From: CADCTQ01 sp963844325
Lineage (GTDB): Bacteria > Bacteroidota > Bacteroidia > Cytophagales > 172606-1
Reading direction: 5' to 3'
Length of the DNA stretch: 64,000 nucleotides
Assembly: GCA_963844325.1 (NCBI GenBank)
Contig: CAWJNV010000001.1
Location: forward strand, 186,001 to 250,000
The translations under genes were made by a program, and so were the position numbers. Below, piece after piece: positions 18,665-27,291 of this stretch (position 1 is the first letter of the stretch; every line of letters begins with the position of its first letter). Below the pieces are notes generated by a model. The model saw only the letters and a list, made by a program, of their open reading frames with translations, had not been told where the DNA came from and searched no databases.

Positions 18665-19954
18665 CTACCCGAACAGGGCGTATGCCACGGCCAGCGTGAC
18701 GAGGATGTTGAAGGCCTGGGCAATGAGGAAGGCGTAGAAGGGTTTGCGGCTGTTTTTGGTGAAGAGTTCGCCAAAGTTGGTCTCCAGGCCGATGCTGGTG
18801 AAAGCCAGAGCGAACCAAAGCCCTTGCAGGTTTTTGAGGCCGTCCTTGACGGGGGCCGTCTGCCCGGCCGAGAGCAGAAACGAAAACAGCAGCGAGGCGC
18901 CGATGAAGCCCAGCACGAACTTGGGGAAGCGTTCCCAGATCACCGAAAGCGTCGGCTTGGCTTGCCCCTGCCGGCCGGCCGGGTGGTTGGAGTAGGTCCA
19001 GTAGACCGAGATGACAAAAGCGGCCAGGCCCAGCAGCACGTTCTGGGAGAACTTGACGATGGTGCTGATCTTGAGGGCCGTTTCCCCCACCAAAGTGCCC
19101 GAAGCCACTACCGCCCCGGTCGTGTCGATGGAGCCGCCCAGCCAGGCACCGGTTACTTCCTGCGAAAGACCCAGGTACTGAGCCAGGTAGGGCATGAGAA
19201 TCATCATGGGAATGGCCGTGATCAGCACCATCGAGACCACGTAGGAAAGCTTTTTGGCGTCGCCCTGGATGGCCCCCGAAGTAGCAATGGCCGCCGACAC
19301 GCCGCAGATGGAGACGGCACTCGAAATCATCATGGTCAGTTCCTGGTCCACCTTTAGTTTCTTGCAGAGCCAGAAGGCGAAGTACCACACCGAGAGCACC
19401 ACCACCAGGGCCTGCACCAGTCCCAGCGAACCGGCCTTGAGGATATCCGAGAAGATCACCCCCGTACCCAGCAGCACCAGCCCGATCTTGACGAAGAGTT
19501 CGGTGGCCAGGGCCTCCCTGAGCCAGGCGGGCAGTTTGAAGAGGTTGCCCACCAGCAGGCCCAGCGAAAGGCTGAAGATGACGGCTTCCAGGTTGAGGGC
19601 CTTGATGCTTTTGTTGCCGGCCAGCACCAGGGCCACTGCGGTCAGCAGGTACACCAGGGGGAAGCCCAGCAGGAACGACTTTACCGGTTTGCCCGTCAGC
19701 CAGGCCCCCAGCAGGGCTACCCCGTACACCAACCCGAATTGCAGCCCGATCAGGCCCAGGTTGGCCGGGGCCAGTACTTTGCCCGTCAGCTCAGCGGCGT
19801 TGCTCCAGCCGAAGGACGGCACGGCCAATACCAGGCCCCCCAGGCTGACCAGGATGATGAGGAAGCCCAGGGCCACCACGGCCCAGTCTTCGGAAAGTGC
19901 CGTTTTTTTCGCTTGCGTGGTGGAAACGGGGGAAGTTGCGGTTTGCGGAGTCAT
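18665..19954 (-). CDS. YeiH-family putative sulfate/sulfite exporter
   Basis: The 429-residue protein has about eleven membrane helices and typical YeiH (UPF0324) features: LLGTGVIFSDILKAG, a glycine-rich VSICGVSAAIATSGAIQ segment, WLGGSIDTTGAVVASG and LAFTSIGLETNFGELF near the end. YeiH-type proteins have been linked to sulfur anions and are annotated as sulfate exporters; direct proof is limited. It would act in the inner membrane. It lies 190 bp after the sulfite-oxidase-like gene, on the same strand, which supports removal of sulfite or sulfate as its role. The gap carries an inverted repeat element. Confidence 0.85.
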   Translation of the reverse strand: MTPQTATSPVSTTQAKKTALSEDWAVVALGFLIILVSLGGLVLAVPSFGWSNAAELTGKVLAPANLGLIGLQFGLVYGVALLGAWLTGKPVKSFLLGFPLVYLLTAVALVLAGNKSIKALNLEAVIFSLSLGLLVGNLFKLPAWLREALATELFVKIGLVLLGTGVIFSDILKAGSLGLVQALVVVLSVWYFAFWLCKKLKVDQELTMMISSAVSICGVSAAIATSGAIQGDAKKLSYVVSMVLITAIPMMILMPYLAQYLGLSQEVTGAWLGGSIDTTGAVVASGTLVGETALKISTIVKFSQNVLLGLAAFVISVYWTYSNHPAGRQGQAKPTLSVIWERFPKFVLGFIGASLLFSFLLSAGQTAPVKDGLKNLQGLWFALAFTSIGLETNFGELFTKNSRKPFYAFLIAQAFNILVTLAVAYALFG

Positions 19955-19995
19955 GGGAACGAAAAAGGTTAAAGGAATAACGAACTGAATTAAAA

Positions 19996-20127
19996 CGTAT
20001 GGCTATATGGCTGAATGGTTATATGGCTGTATGGTTGATTGTCGGGCGATGGGGCGGGCGTAAGCAAAACCATTCAGCCATGTAACCATATAACAATCAA
20101 CCATACAGGCATGTAACCATACAACCC
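19996..20127. repeat. Inverted tandem repeat element, ATGGYTGW family (copy A1)
   Basis: The left arm is a run of eight-base units such as ATGGCTAT and ATGGTTGA. The right arm is the reverse (CCATTCAG, CCATATAA). The centre contains GGGCGTAAGCAAAACC, also found in copy A6 at 60755-60870. It lies between the exporter and sulfite-oxidase-like genes. Confidence 0.75.
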
Positions 20128-20146
20128 ATCACTTCTTATTTGGAAC

Positions 20147-21370
20147 CTACCGCCACAGTTCGGGCCGGAGCAGCACGCGGCCGTCGCGTTTGAGCTGCCA
20201 GGCCGTGACGGGGTTGAGGTGGTAGCCCGTGTCGGTGCCGCGGGCGGCAATCAGTTCCCGCAGGGACGGCTGCACGTACCCCGTTTCGTCCACGGCCCGG
20301 CTCATGATCTCAGTTTCGGCCCCGTTCCAGTGCCACAAGTACCGGAAGGCCGTGTGCGCCTTGTCGAGTACCGGCTCCTGCAACTGCGCCGGCCCCCAGC
20401 TTTTGCCGGCATCGGTGCTGACCTCCACCCGCGTGATCTTGCCCCGGCCGCTCCAGGCGATGCCCCGGATTTCGACCCAGCCCCGCTCCACCGGATTGGG
20501 GTAGGCCGGGTAGGTAATGATCGAACGGGCGTCCATCACGAAGCTGAATTGCCGGACTTTGCCGTCAAGCACCGGTTCGGTGTAGCGGGCCGTCTCCTCG
20601 CGGGTCATGAAGGGCGCGTCGGAGAGTTCGATGCGGCGGAGCCACTTCACGCACGTGTTGCCCTCCCAGCCGGGCAGCACGAGCCGGGCCGGGTACCCTT
20701 GTTCGGGCCGGACCGCCTCGCCGTTCTGGGCGTAGGCGACAATGGCGTCTTCCAGTCCCTTCTGCACGGGAATGCTCCGGGTCATCCGGGCGGCATCGGC
20801 CCCTTCGGCCAGGAACCAGGTGGCCTTGGGCTTGGGTCCCACCTCCCGCAGCAGGGTGGCGAGCCGTACGCCGGTCCATTCGCTCTGACTGGTGAGGCCG
20901 CAGATTTCCTGGGGTGACAGCGTTTCCGCGTGGGCCCGGTAGTTGCCGGCGCATTCCAGGAAGCACGTGCGCGATACCGAGGGGAACCGCTTGAGGTCGG
21001 CCAGTGAAAACACCAGCGGCTTTTCGACCATGCCGTGGATGAGCAGTTCGTACCCTTTCGGGTCGAGGGCCGGCACGCCGGCGTGGTGGCGTTCGTAATG
21101 CAGGTCGGCCGGGGTAACCGTGCCGTACAGGTCCTGCAACGGGGTGCGCGACGACGTATCGGAGGGTTTCTTGACGGGCCGCTCGAAGGGTGACCGGGTG
21201 CCGAGGGTACCGGGGGGCGATCCGGGCTCCCGGGCCGGATCATCGGTGCGGTACGCCCACTGGGGAATGGCCCGCTGCACGGTTTTGCCCAGTGCCGTTT
21301 GCACCAGCACCACGGCCGCCGTTGCCGCCCCGCCCAGCAGGGTACGCCGCTTTAAGGTTTTTTGAGGCAT
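20147..21370 (-). CDS. Sulfite oxidase / SoxC-like molybdopterin enzyme, Tat-exported
   Basis: The 407-residue protein begins MPQKTLKRRTLLGGAAT, a Tat signal, so it is exported folded to the periplasm. Residues about 85-290 form the molybdopterin domain of the sulfite oxidase family; the Mo-ligating cysteine is most likely C140 in RTCFLECAGNYR. Residues about 295-390 form the Mo-co dimerisation domain (RVEVSTDAGKSW, AFRYLWHWNG, ETGYVQPSL). It resembles SoxC/SorA, which oxidise sulfite or protein-bound sulfane sulfur and pass electrons to cytochrome c. The c-type cytochrome encoded just upstream is the likely acceptor. Substrate is inferred from family and context. Confidence 0.88.
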   Translation of the reverse strand: MPQKTLKRRTLLGGAATAAVVLVQTALGKTVQRAIPQWAYRTDDPAREPGSPPGTLGTRSPFERPVKKPSDTSSRTPLQDLYGTVTPADLHYERHHAGVPALDPKGYELLIHGMVEKPLVFSLADLKRFPSVSRTCFLECAGNYRAHAETLSPQEICGLTSQSEWTGVRLATLLREVGPKPKATWFLAEGADAARMTRSIPVQKGLEDAIVAYAQNGEAVRPEQGYPARLVLPGWEGNTCVKWLRRIELSDAPFMTREETARYTEPVLDGKVRQFSFVMDARSIITYPAYPNPVERGWVEIRGIAWSGRGKITRVEVSTDAGKSWGPAQLQEPVLDKAHTAFRYLWHWNGAETEIMSRAVDETGYVQPSLRELIAARGTDTGYHLNPVTAWQLKRDGRVLLRPELWR

Positions 21371-21380
21371 ACTGTACTCC

Positions 21381-21439
21381 CAATTATGGATTTTGGATTA
21401 TAGATTTTGGATCGCCGTACAATCCAAAATCTATAATTC
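21381..21439. repeat. Inverted tandem repeat (ATTTTGGATTATAG unit)
   Basis: Left arm TATGGATTTTGGATTATAG continues to GATTTTGGAT; the right arm is ATCCAAAATCTATAATT. It sits in the 95-bp gap between the cytochrome and the molybdoenzyme genes. It has the same design as the larger elements: short direct units facing each other. Confidence 0.6.
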
Positions 21440-21465
21440 AGCATTTAAAATTATTCTTGTGGTTC

Positions 21466-22080
21466 TCACCGTACTTCCGGTCCGCCGCGGCGGTCGTCGG
21501 GCACGAAGCGGCGCCGGGCCGGCATGACTACCGCAGGCAACGTGCCGGCGTCCAGCACGGCCGTGGAGTCGAGCAGCCCGTTGGCCCGCAGCAGGAATGC
21601 CGTTACGCCGTACACTTCCTCATCGGTCATTGACCCCGGGGCGTTGTATGGCATGGCGCGGCGAATGTAATCGAACAGCGTGGTGGCGTAGGGCCAGTAG
21701 TTGCCGATGGTTTTCTCTTTGGCATGGTCCGCCCGGGCCACCAGCCGGTTGTGCGGCCCTTCTACCCCCGTCACACCGTGGCAGGCAGCGCACTTGGCCG
21801 CGTACACGGCTTTACCGGTTGCCGCCGTTCCCGAGCCGGCCGGCAACCCCGTTCCGTCGGGCCGCACGTCGTGGTCGAGCCGGCCGATTTCCGCCGCCGT
21901 GGCCGGCCGGCCCAGCCCGAAGCGAACGGGCCACCCGGTTGTATCGGCCGCTGGCTGAGAGGTCTTTACGTCCTCGTTCGGCGCCGCAGTGCTGGCAAGC
22001 CCGGCATTGCCCGGCCGCTGGCACGACAACGCGGCCAGCAGGAGGCATATTCCTGTAACCCAGCCGGACTTTTTATTCAT
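21466..22080 (-). CDS. Lipoprotein cytochrome c (SoxD/SorB-like)
   Basis: The ATG at 22078-22080 gives 204 residues with a lipoprotein signal (GICLLLAALSC, cysteine 20) and one heme-binding CAACH (C97, C100, H101). A probable Met axial ligand is in RRAMPYNAPGSM. The heme domain covers about residues 85-175 and the tail is Arg-rich. It should receive electrons from the downstream molybdoenzyme. The start overlaps the stop of the upstream DoxX-like gene by eight bases, so translation is coupled. The pairing of a sulfite-oxidase-like protein with a monoheme cytochrome is known from SorAB and SoxCD. Confidence 0.85.
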   Translation of the reverse strand: MNKKSGWVTGICLLLAALSCQRPGNAGLASTAAPNEDVKTSQPAADTTGWPVRFGLGRPATAAEIGRLDHDVRPDGTGLPAGSGTAATGKAVYAAKCAACHGVTGVEGPHNRLVARADHAKEKTIGNYWPYATTLFDYIRRAMPYNAPGSMTDEEVYGVTAFLLRANGLLDSTAVLDAGTLPAVVMPARRRFVPDDRRGGPEVR

Positions 22081-23749
22081 ACTTGCCGGCTTCCAGCGTG
22101 CTTTTCGAAAGGGCGTACTTGCGGTCCACCCGGTCGAGCACCACGAAGATCGAGTCCCGCCGTTCGTCGGTGCCCCGCAGGATGACCCGGGAGCCGTCCG
22201 TGGTTTCGTAGTGCAGCACCATCCGGTTCCGCTTTTCGTTCCGGGGCGCTTGGGCAAACTCCCGGTCGCGGCGGGCAGAGGCGGCCCGCGGGTCGATCAT
22301 GTCGACTTCGCTGCCGATGTTGCGCCAGGCTGCCGCCGGAATCCAGTCGCCGGGCACCGCCGTTGCCGCCTGTGTTTTGGCCACCTGCGGGGCGGACGTG
22401 GCGTTGCCGTTCAGGTTGCGGTCGGTGCCGCCGTCGCCGCCTACCCCGGCCACCCGGTTGCGGCGGTCGGGCACGTCCTTGTACTTGTCCTGGAGGTACA
22501 GCACCCGGTTCACGGGGTCGGCGTAGTAGTGGAACACCCGCTGGCCGCCGCCCACGCCCGACACCTCGAACGTGCGGTTGATGTCGCGTTGCGGGTCGCC
22601 GCCGCCGTTGGACAGATCGAGGGGCGTGGGGCGGTTCACCTTGAAAGTCAGCGTGGTCCACTTCTCGAACGTGGCCTGCTGCCACCGCACCGGGTCGAGG
22701 GGGTCGTACGGAATCACCCGGTTGTTGAGCCGGAACTCGGTCACGCGATACACGCCGCGCAGCGCCGCAACGCCCTTCGTGGAGGGCTGCTTGTAGGGGT
22801 CGTAGCGGAAGTTGACGTATTGCAGGTAGAACAGCAGCCCCAGGAACACGCAGATCGTTCCCGCCTTCAGGCCGACGCGGGCGTAGCGCTGCCACTTCCG
22901 GGCGAACACCGGGTAGTAGTGCACGGGCACCACGGGCCGTTCCCGTACGATCAGGTTGTAGAGCCGGGGCGTGTCGTATACCAGCAGGAACGCCGCCAGC
23001 AGCACGAAGTAGGAACTGTACACGTGCACCCCGCCGTCGTAGGCGAAGTTGACGTACACAATGTCGCCCAGGGCCCCGAAGAGCAGCACGGCGCCGAGAA
23101 AGGTGGTTTTGCGGAAGAACAGCAGCGCCCCGGCGGCCACTTCCACCACGCCGGTAAAGATCTGGTACCAGGGCACAATGCCGATCGACATCCAGAAGAT
23201 CTTCTGGGCCGTGAAGTCACCGAAATCCGTGTTGAGCAGCCCTTCCGACGGGTAGGGCATCTGCACGGGCAGCAGTTTGGTGAAGCCGAACCCGATGATG
23301 CCGATGCCGGCCCGGTACCGCACCACCACGCGCAGCCAGTAGTAGAGCCGGTTGTACTCCCGGGGTTCGGGCTCCCGCCGCCGGTCGATCAGGGTCCACA
23401 CCAGGCCGGCCACGGCCGCAAACGCCAGGGTGATGATCCAGTTGGCGTAGCCCTGCAAAGGGCTGCCGAACAGCTTGTTGCCGAACAGGTTGATGCCCGA
23501 CCCGAACCGGGCCACGTCGTACAGGTCGCGGTAGTGCAGGTTCGTCCAGTCGATGTTCCATACGTGTTCGTACCACTCCCCGTTGTTGGGAATGGAGATG
23601 CTGATGAAGAAGATAAAGGCAATCCGGAAGAGCACCTTCTGGTACGCTTTCCAGGCCGGCGGCGCCGGCACGGCCGTCTCGGGGTCGTACGGCGCGGGCG
23701 GGGCGGGGGCAACGGCCGGTAGTTCGGGGAGGGTGGCTACTTTGGTCAT
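22073..23749 (-). CDS. DoxX-like membrane protein with C-terminal soluble domain (paralog B)
   Basis: The ATG at 23747-23749 (MTKVATLPELP) gives 558 residues; a TTG ten codons earlier is open. About eight membrane helices occupy residues 35-325. The most conserved stretch is VVRYRAGIGIIGFGFTKLLP followed by LLNTDFGDFTAQKIFW and FTGVVEVAAGALLFFR, the plan of DoxX/DoxD proteins. Residues about 335-558 form a soluble domain with FEKWTTLTFKVNRP and an end DSIFVVLDRVDRKYAL. DoxD/DoxX relatives include the archaeal thiosulfate:quinone oxidoreductase subunit, so a quinone-linked sulfur role is plausible. It is 35% or more alike by eye to the upstream gene product, from which it is a tandem duplicate. 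Confidence 0.75.
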   Translation of the reverse strand: MTKVATLPELPAVAPAPPAPYDPETAVPAPPAWKAYQKVLFRIAFIFFISISIPNNGEWYEHVWNIDWTNLHYRDLYDVARFGSGINLFGNKLFGSPLQGYANWIITLAFAAVAGLVWTLIDRRREPEPREYNRLYYWLRVVVRYRAGIGIIGFGFTKLLPVQMPYPSEGLLNTDFGDFTAQKIFWMSIGIVPWYQIFTGVVEVAAGALLFFRKTTFLGAVLLFGALGDIVYVNFAYDGGVHVYSSYFVLLAAFLLVYDTPRLYNLIVRERPVVPVHYYPVFARKWQRYARVGLKAGTICVFLGLLFYLQYVNFRYDPYKQPSTKGVAALRGVYRVTEFRLNNRVIPYDPLDPVRWQQATFEKWTTLTFKVNRPTPLDLSNGGGDPQRDINRTFEVSGVGGGQRVFHYYADPVNRVLYLQDKYKDVPDRRNRVAGVGGDGGTDRNLNGNATSAPQVAKTQAATAVPGDWIPAAAWRNIGSEVDMIDPRAASARRDREFAQAPRNEKRNRMVLHYETTDGSRVILRGTDERRDSIFVVLDRVDRKYALSKSTLEAGKYE

Positions 23750-23788
23750 GTCGGTAAGGGGTTTGGTTGGGGGCGGCAACGGCCGGGG

Positions 23789-25168
23789 TTACAGTTTCAT
23801 GGGTTTGCGGCGCCCCTCGCGGGCCACCTCTTCGAGCAGGTACTTCTTGTCGCGCCGCTCGAGCACCACGTACAGCGCCTCTTTCCGCTCATTTACACCC
23901 GACAAAACCAGGGTGGCGGTGTCGGGACGGGTGTAGTGCAGCGTCCACTTCTCGCCGGCATGGTGCCGGTTCCGGTTTTCGAGGTACAAGGTCCCTTGCA
24001 GGGTGTCCACCCGGTAGTGGTAGTAGTGCCGGCCGGCCGAGCCCGCCAGTTCGTAGTCCCGGGCCCGGTCATCCAAATAAATCTCTTCCGTAACGGCTGC
24101 TTGCAGGGCCGCCGGCCGGTTGGACCGGATGCTGAGCGTGGCCCACTTTTCGAACACCACGTCCTGCCAGCGGAACGGGTCGGTCTGGGAAGGGGGCAGC
24201 GTCTTGCCGTTCACCCGGAACTCCTTCACGTGGTAGAGGCCGGCCGCCCCCGCCAGGCCCGGCGCTTTGGGAAAATGGTACCCGCCGTCCCGGTACCCCG
24301 CGTAGGTTTGGTAGCCGTACAGGCCCACGAACACCAGCCCGAACACTCCCTTCAGCACCAGGCGGCCGTTACGCTGCCAGGCTTCCCGGAACGCGGGTGC
24401 GTACCGGTTGGGCAGGGTCGGCTTTTCGAGGATGAGCAACCGGAAAAACCGCAGGCCGTCGTAGGCGAACAGGAACAGGGCAATGACGGTGAGGTACAGG
24501 CTGTACACGGCCTCACCCCCTTCGTAGGCCAGGTTCGACACGAACACGTTGCCCAGGAACGGGAGCAGGATGAGCGTGGCCAGGGTGGTCGTCCGGCGGA
24601 ACAGGAGCAGCACCCCGGCCGTCACGGCCACCAAGCCAAGAAATAACTCGTACGACGGCACGATGCCCAGGCTCAGCGAAAAAAGCTTCCATGCCGTAAA
24701 GTCGCCGTAGTTCGTGTTGAGGTGGCTGAGGGAAGGCTGGGGGGCCATCATGGGAAAAAGCATGAGGAAGCCGTAGGCCAGCACCCCGGCGGACAGCCGG
24801 TACCGGAGGATCACCCGCAGGGCGTAGTACAGGTCGTTGTACGCCTGGCGCCGCCGGTCCAGTATGCTCCATCCCACCGTGCCCACGGCCGCCAGCAGGG
24901 CCACCACGCCCCAGTTGGCGAAGGTCTGTCCGGGAAAAAACTGCGGAAAATACCGCGACAGGTAGAAAATGTCCCGGAAGTGGAGGTCGGCCCAGTTGGT
25001 CGAAAACAAGGTGGCGTAAAACTTCGGGTCCAGCGGCACGGCCTGCCCGGCGAAGTACAGGAAAAAGAAGCGGAAGGCCGTCCTTTCGGCTCCGCTCCAC
25101 GCGGCCGGGGCCCCGGCGGCCGGCTTTGCCTTTCGCACCGGAGGCGGTGCCGTTTGTATCGTGGTCAT
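23789..25168 (-). CDS. DoxX-like membrane protein with C-terminal soluble domain (paralog A)
   Basis: The ATG at 25166-25168 (MTTIQTAPPP) gives 459 residues; the frame upstream runs into a repeat and is not coding. It shares the layout of the next gene: NWADLHFRDIFYL, DRRRQAYNDLYYALRVILRY, LNTNYGDFTAWKLF, LVAVTAGVLLLFRR and the soluble end FEKWATLSIRSNRP...ALYVVLERRDKKYLL. The soluble part lacks the Asn/Gly-rich insert of its paralog. It would sit in the inner membrane. It follows susD after a 180-bp gap filled by an inverted repeat, and precedes paralog B by 39 bp, consistent with one operon. Confidence 0.75.
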   Translation of the reverse strand: MTTIQTAPPPVRKAKPAAGAPAAWSGAERTAFRFFFLYFAGQAVPLDPKFYATLFSTNWADLHFRDIFYLSRYFPQFFPGQTFANWGVVALLAAVGTVGWSILDRRRQAYNDLYYALRVILRYRLSAGVLAYGFLMLFPMMAPQPSLSHLNTNYGDFTAWKLFSLSLGIVPSYELFLGLVAVTAGVLLLFRRTTTLATLILLPFLGNVFVSNLAYEGGEAVYSLYLTVIALFLFAYDGLRFFRLLILEKPTLPNRYAPAFREAWQRNGRLVLKGVFGLVFVGLYGYQTYAGYRDGGYHFPKAPGLAGAAGLYHVKEFRVNGKTLPPSQTDPFRWQDVVFEKWATLSIRSNRPAALQAAVTEEIYLDDRARDYELAGSAGRHYYHYRVDTLQGTLYLENRNRHHAGEKWTLHYTRPDTATLVLSGVNERKEALYVVLERRDKKYLLEEVAREGRRKPMKL

Positions 25169-25180
25169 GGACGTTTTTTT

Positions 25181-25343
25181 AGAAGTGAGAAGTGAGAAGC
25201 GAGGAGTGAGAAGGCGGTGCCTGAGCATTGCGCAGTTGGGGGCGAAGTCCTGATTGTTAAGCAGTAAGAAGGGAGGGGTGCAGTACTTGAAGCGCGAAGT
25301 GGATGTACCTCCTTCTCGCTTCTCACTCCTCGCTTCTCACTCC
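25181..25343. repeat. Inverted tandem repeat element, GAAGTGA/GAAGCGAG family (copy E1)
   Basis: The left arm (25181-25213) is purine-only, AGAAGTGAGAAGTGAGAAGC then GAGGAGTGAGAAGG. The right arm (25312-25343) is its inverted counterpart, CCTTCTCGCTTCTCACTCC and more. About 100 bases lie between. The element fills the gap between susD and the first DoxX-like gene. A second copy is at 32625-32752. Confidence 0.75.
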
Positions 25344-25349
25344 TTCCCC

Positions 25350-26711
25350 TCAATACCCCGCATTCTGCTCCAGCGCCTCGTCGGCCAGCAGTTGGTCCAC
25401 GGGGATGGGCATGAGGTAGCGGTTGGGGTCAGTGACGCCCAGCACGGCGGCGGCGCGGCCGGTGCGTACCAGGTCAAACCAGCGGTGGGGCTCCTGGGCG
25501 AACTCCACCCGGCGTTCGTTTTCAATGGCAAGCAGCACTTCTTCCGCAGTTACGGCCGGGCTGGCGGGCAACCCGGCCCGGTCCCGCACGGCGTTCAGGT
25601 CGGCCAGGGCCTCGGCGGGCTTACCCTGCCGGGCCCTGGCTTCGGCCCGGATCAGGTAGAGTTCGGCGATGCGGAAGAGGTACGTCGGGTCGGAGGCGGG
25701 GGTGCGGTAGTACAGGTTGCCGTACCAGCGGCCCTGGTTGTCCTTGGCGACGAGGACGTTGCGGTTGCCGCCCGCGGCCGGGTCGGTGAGCAGGGCCACG
25801 GCGGGAGGGCTGGGGGCCCACTGCCGGGTACCGCCGTTCGACTGGGGCTGCCACTGGTTGCGGTGTTCGTTGACCTCGGTGGTACCGTTGTAGAAGAGTT
25901 CAAATACGGACTCCTCGGTGCCGCGGGCGTTGCCGGTGAAGAAGGCGCCGTAGGGCTTGAGCAGTTTGTACCCCGCGTCACCGATCAGTTTGCCGGCGTA
26001 TTCCTCGGCCCGGGCCCAGTCGCCGCGGTACAGGAAGTAGCGGGCCTGGAGGGCCCACACGGTTTTGCGCGTGGCCCGGAAGCGGTCGGTGGTGGCCGGC
26101 AGCAGCGGCCCGGCCGTTTCGAGGTCGCTCAGCACCTGGGCGTACACTTCGTCTGCGGTACTGCGCGGGATGCCGCGGTTGTCGGTGGCGGAAAGGGTAG
26201 GCTGGGTGATCAGGGGAACGCCGCCCCAGGTGCGGGCCAGGTCGAAGTAGGCCAATGCGCGCAGGAAATACGCCTCGCCCACAAGTTGGTTTTGCAATTC
26301 GGGGCTCAGGGCGGGGTCGCTCACCAGGGGCACGCGGGCAATCACGTTGTTGGCCCGGTTGATGACCCGGTAAATGGCCGACCACGCCCCGCTGACGGTC
26401 GCGTTTTCGGGATTCACCCGGTGGTTGATGAATTCCTGCACCTGCGACTGGGAGCCGGTCCACTGCACGTTGTCGCCCGACAGGTAGCCGATGGACTGGA
26501 ACGTGGTGCCGTAGTACCCACCCGCAGCCAGGGCATTGTACACGCCCCGCACGGCCGTTTCGGCCGACAGCTTGTTGGTGATGGTCCCTTCGTCGGAAAC
26601 CGATTCCCGGGGCTTTACGTCCAGAAATTTGTCGCACGCCCCCAACCCTAATCCCAACGTTACAACCAGGGCGTAGCGGGCAAAGTGGCGGGGCAATTGG
26701 GTATGCTTCAT
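25350..26711 (-). CDS. SusD/RagB-family outer-membrane lipoprotein
   Basis: The 453-residue protein starts MKHTQLPRHFARYALVVTLG and has a lipobox LGLGAC, so it is a surface lipoprotein. The helical TPR-like SusD fold shows in the start CDKFLDVKPRESVSDEGTI, AVRGVYNALAAGGYYG, GEAYFLRALAYFDLARTWGGVPL and the C-terminal LYLIRAEARARQGKPAEALADLNAVRDRAG and EFAQEPHRWFDLVRTG. It captures a ligand at the cell surface for the paired SusC channel encoded upstream. The ligand is unknown; downstream genes point to a sulfur-containing compound. A 580-bp gap holding a repeat element separates it from susC. Confidence 0.95.
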   Translation of the reverse strand: MKHTQLPRHFARYALVVTLGLGLGACDKFLDVKPRESVSDEGTITNKLSAETAVRGVYNALAAGGYYGTTFQSIGYLSGDNVQWTGSQSQVQEFINHRVNPENATVSGAWSAIYRVINRANNVIARVPLVSDPALSPELQNQLVGEAYFLRALAYFDLARTWGGVPLITQPTLSATDNRGIPRSTADEVYAQVLSDLETAGPLLPATTDRFRATRKTVWALQARYFLYRGDWARAEEYAGKLIGDAGYKLLKPYGAFFTGNARGTEESVFELFYNGTTEVNEHRNQWQPQSNGGTRQWAPSPPAVALLTDPAAGGNRNVLVAKDNQGRWYGNLYYRTPASDPTYLFRIAELYLIRAEARARQGKPAEALADLNAVRDRAGLPASPAVTAEEVLLAIENERRVEFAQEPHRWFDLVRTGRAAAVLGVTDPNRYLMPIPVDQLLADEALEQNAGY

Positions 26712-26820
26712 AAAGGTGGTTTTTCTTGGTGTGAAAAAAGGGCTGATGATTGTTGAAAAGATTTACCACAGCGACAAGTGAAAATCGTATAGCCCCGGTT
26801 ATCTCTTGCCTGGCGCACGT

Positions 26821-27168
26821 ACCGCGTCGCGGGAACGGGTCGCGTCGCGGCTCCCCTCCTCGGAGGGGGCTGGGGGTGGGTTTACCTGCATGAAACGAGT
26901 TACTTGAGGGTCAGCGCATTGCGGTGATTTCCCTTACGCCAGTGCCCAACTTTTTGCGGATTTTCATTCGGGTACTCCTTGCAGGGGTGCGGTGATCCCT
27001 TAATAACTTGTCGCATATAAGTAAACCCACCCCCTAACCCCTCCGAGGAGGGGAGCCGCGATGCGGCCCTTCCCGCGATGCGACGCCTTCCCGCGACGCG
27101 ACACGTACTGCGACGCGGCCCTTTCCCACCATGCGATCCTTTCCCGCGATGCGACGCCTTCCCGCGAC
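26821..27168. repeat. Composite inverted element of GTCGC-rich tandem units (copy D1)
   Basis: The left part has two units of GGTCGCGTCGCGG type and then CTCCCCTCCTCGGAGGGG and GGGGGTGGGTTTAC. The right part, from about 27021, is the inverted module (GTAAACCCACCCCCTAACCC) followed by about seven units of TTCCCGCGATGCGACGCC type to 27168. It lies between the susC stop and the susD start, where a short spacer is usual. A larger relative is at 35470-36325. Confidence 0.75.
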
Positions 27169-27291
27169 AACTGTGAAGCGCTTCCTCATCAACCTTCTCC
27201 TGGCGCTGCCGAAAGCCCTGCCCGGTGTCCTTCCGCGTTGTATCGCTACGCCTCCTCCCGTCTCCCTTCCTCCCGTTTCCGGTTTTCCCTG

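Noticed and set aside
19996..20127. Possible CRISPR array from regularly repeated eight-base units
   Set aside because: Units are contiguous without unique spacers and the two halves are inverted; no cas gene is present.
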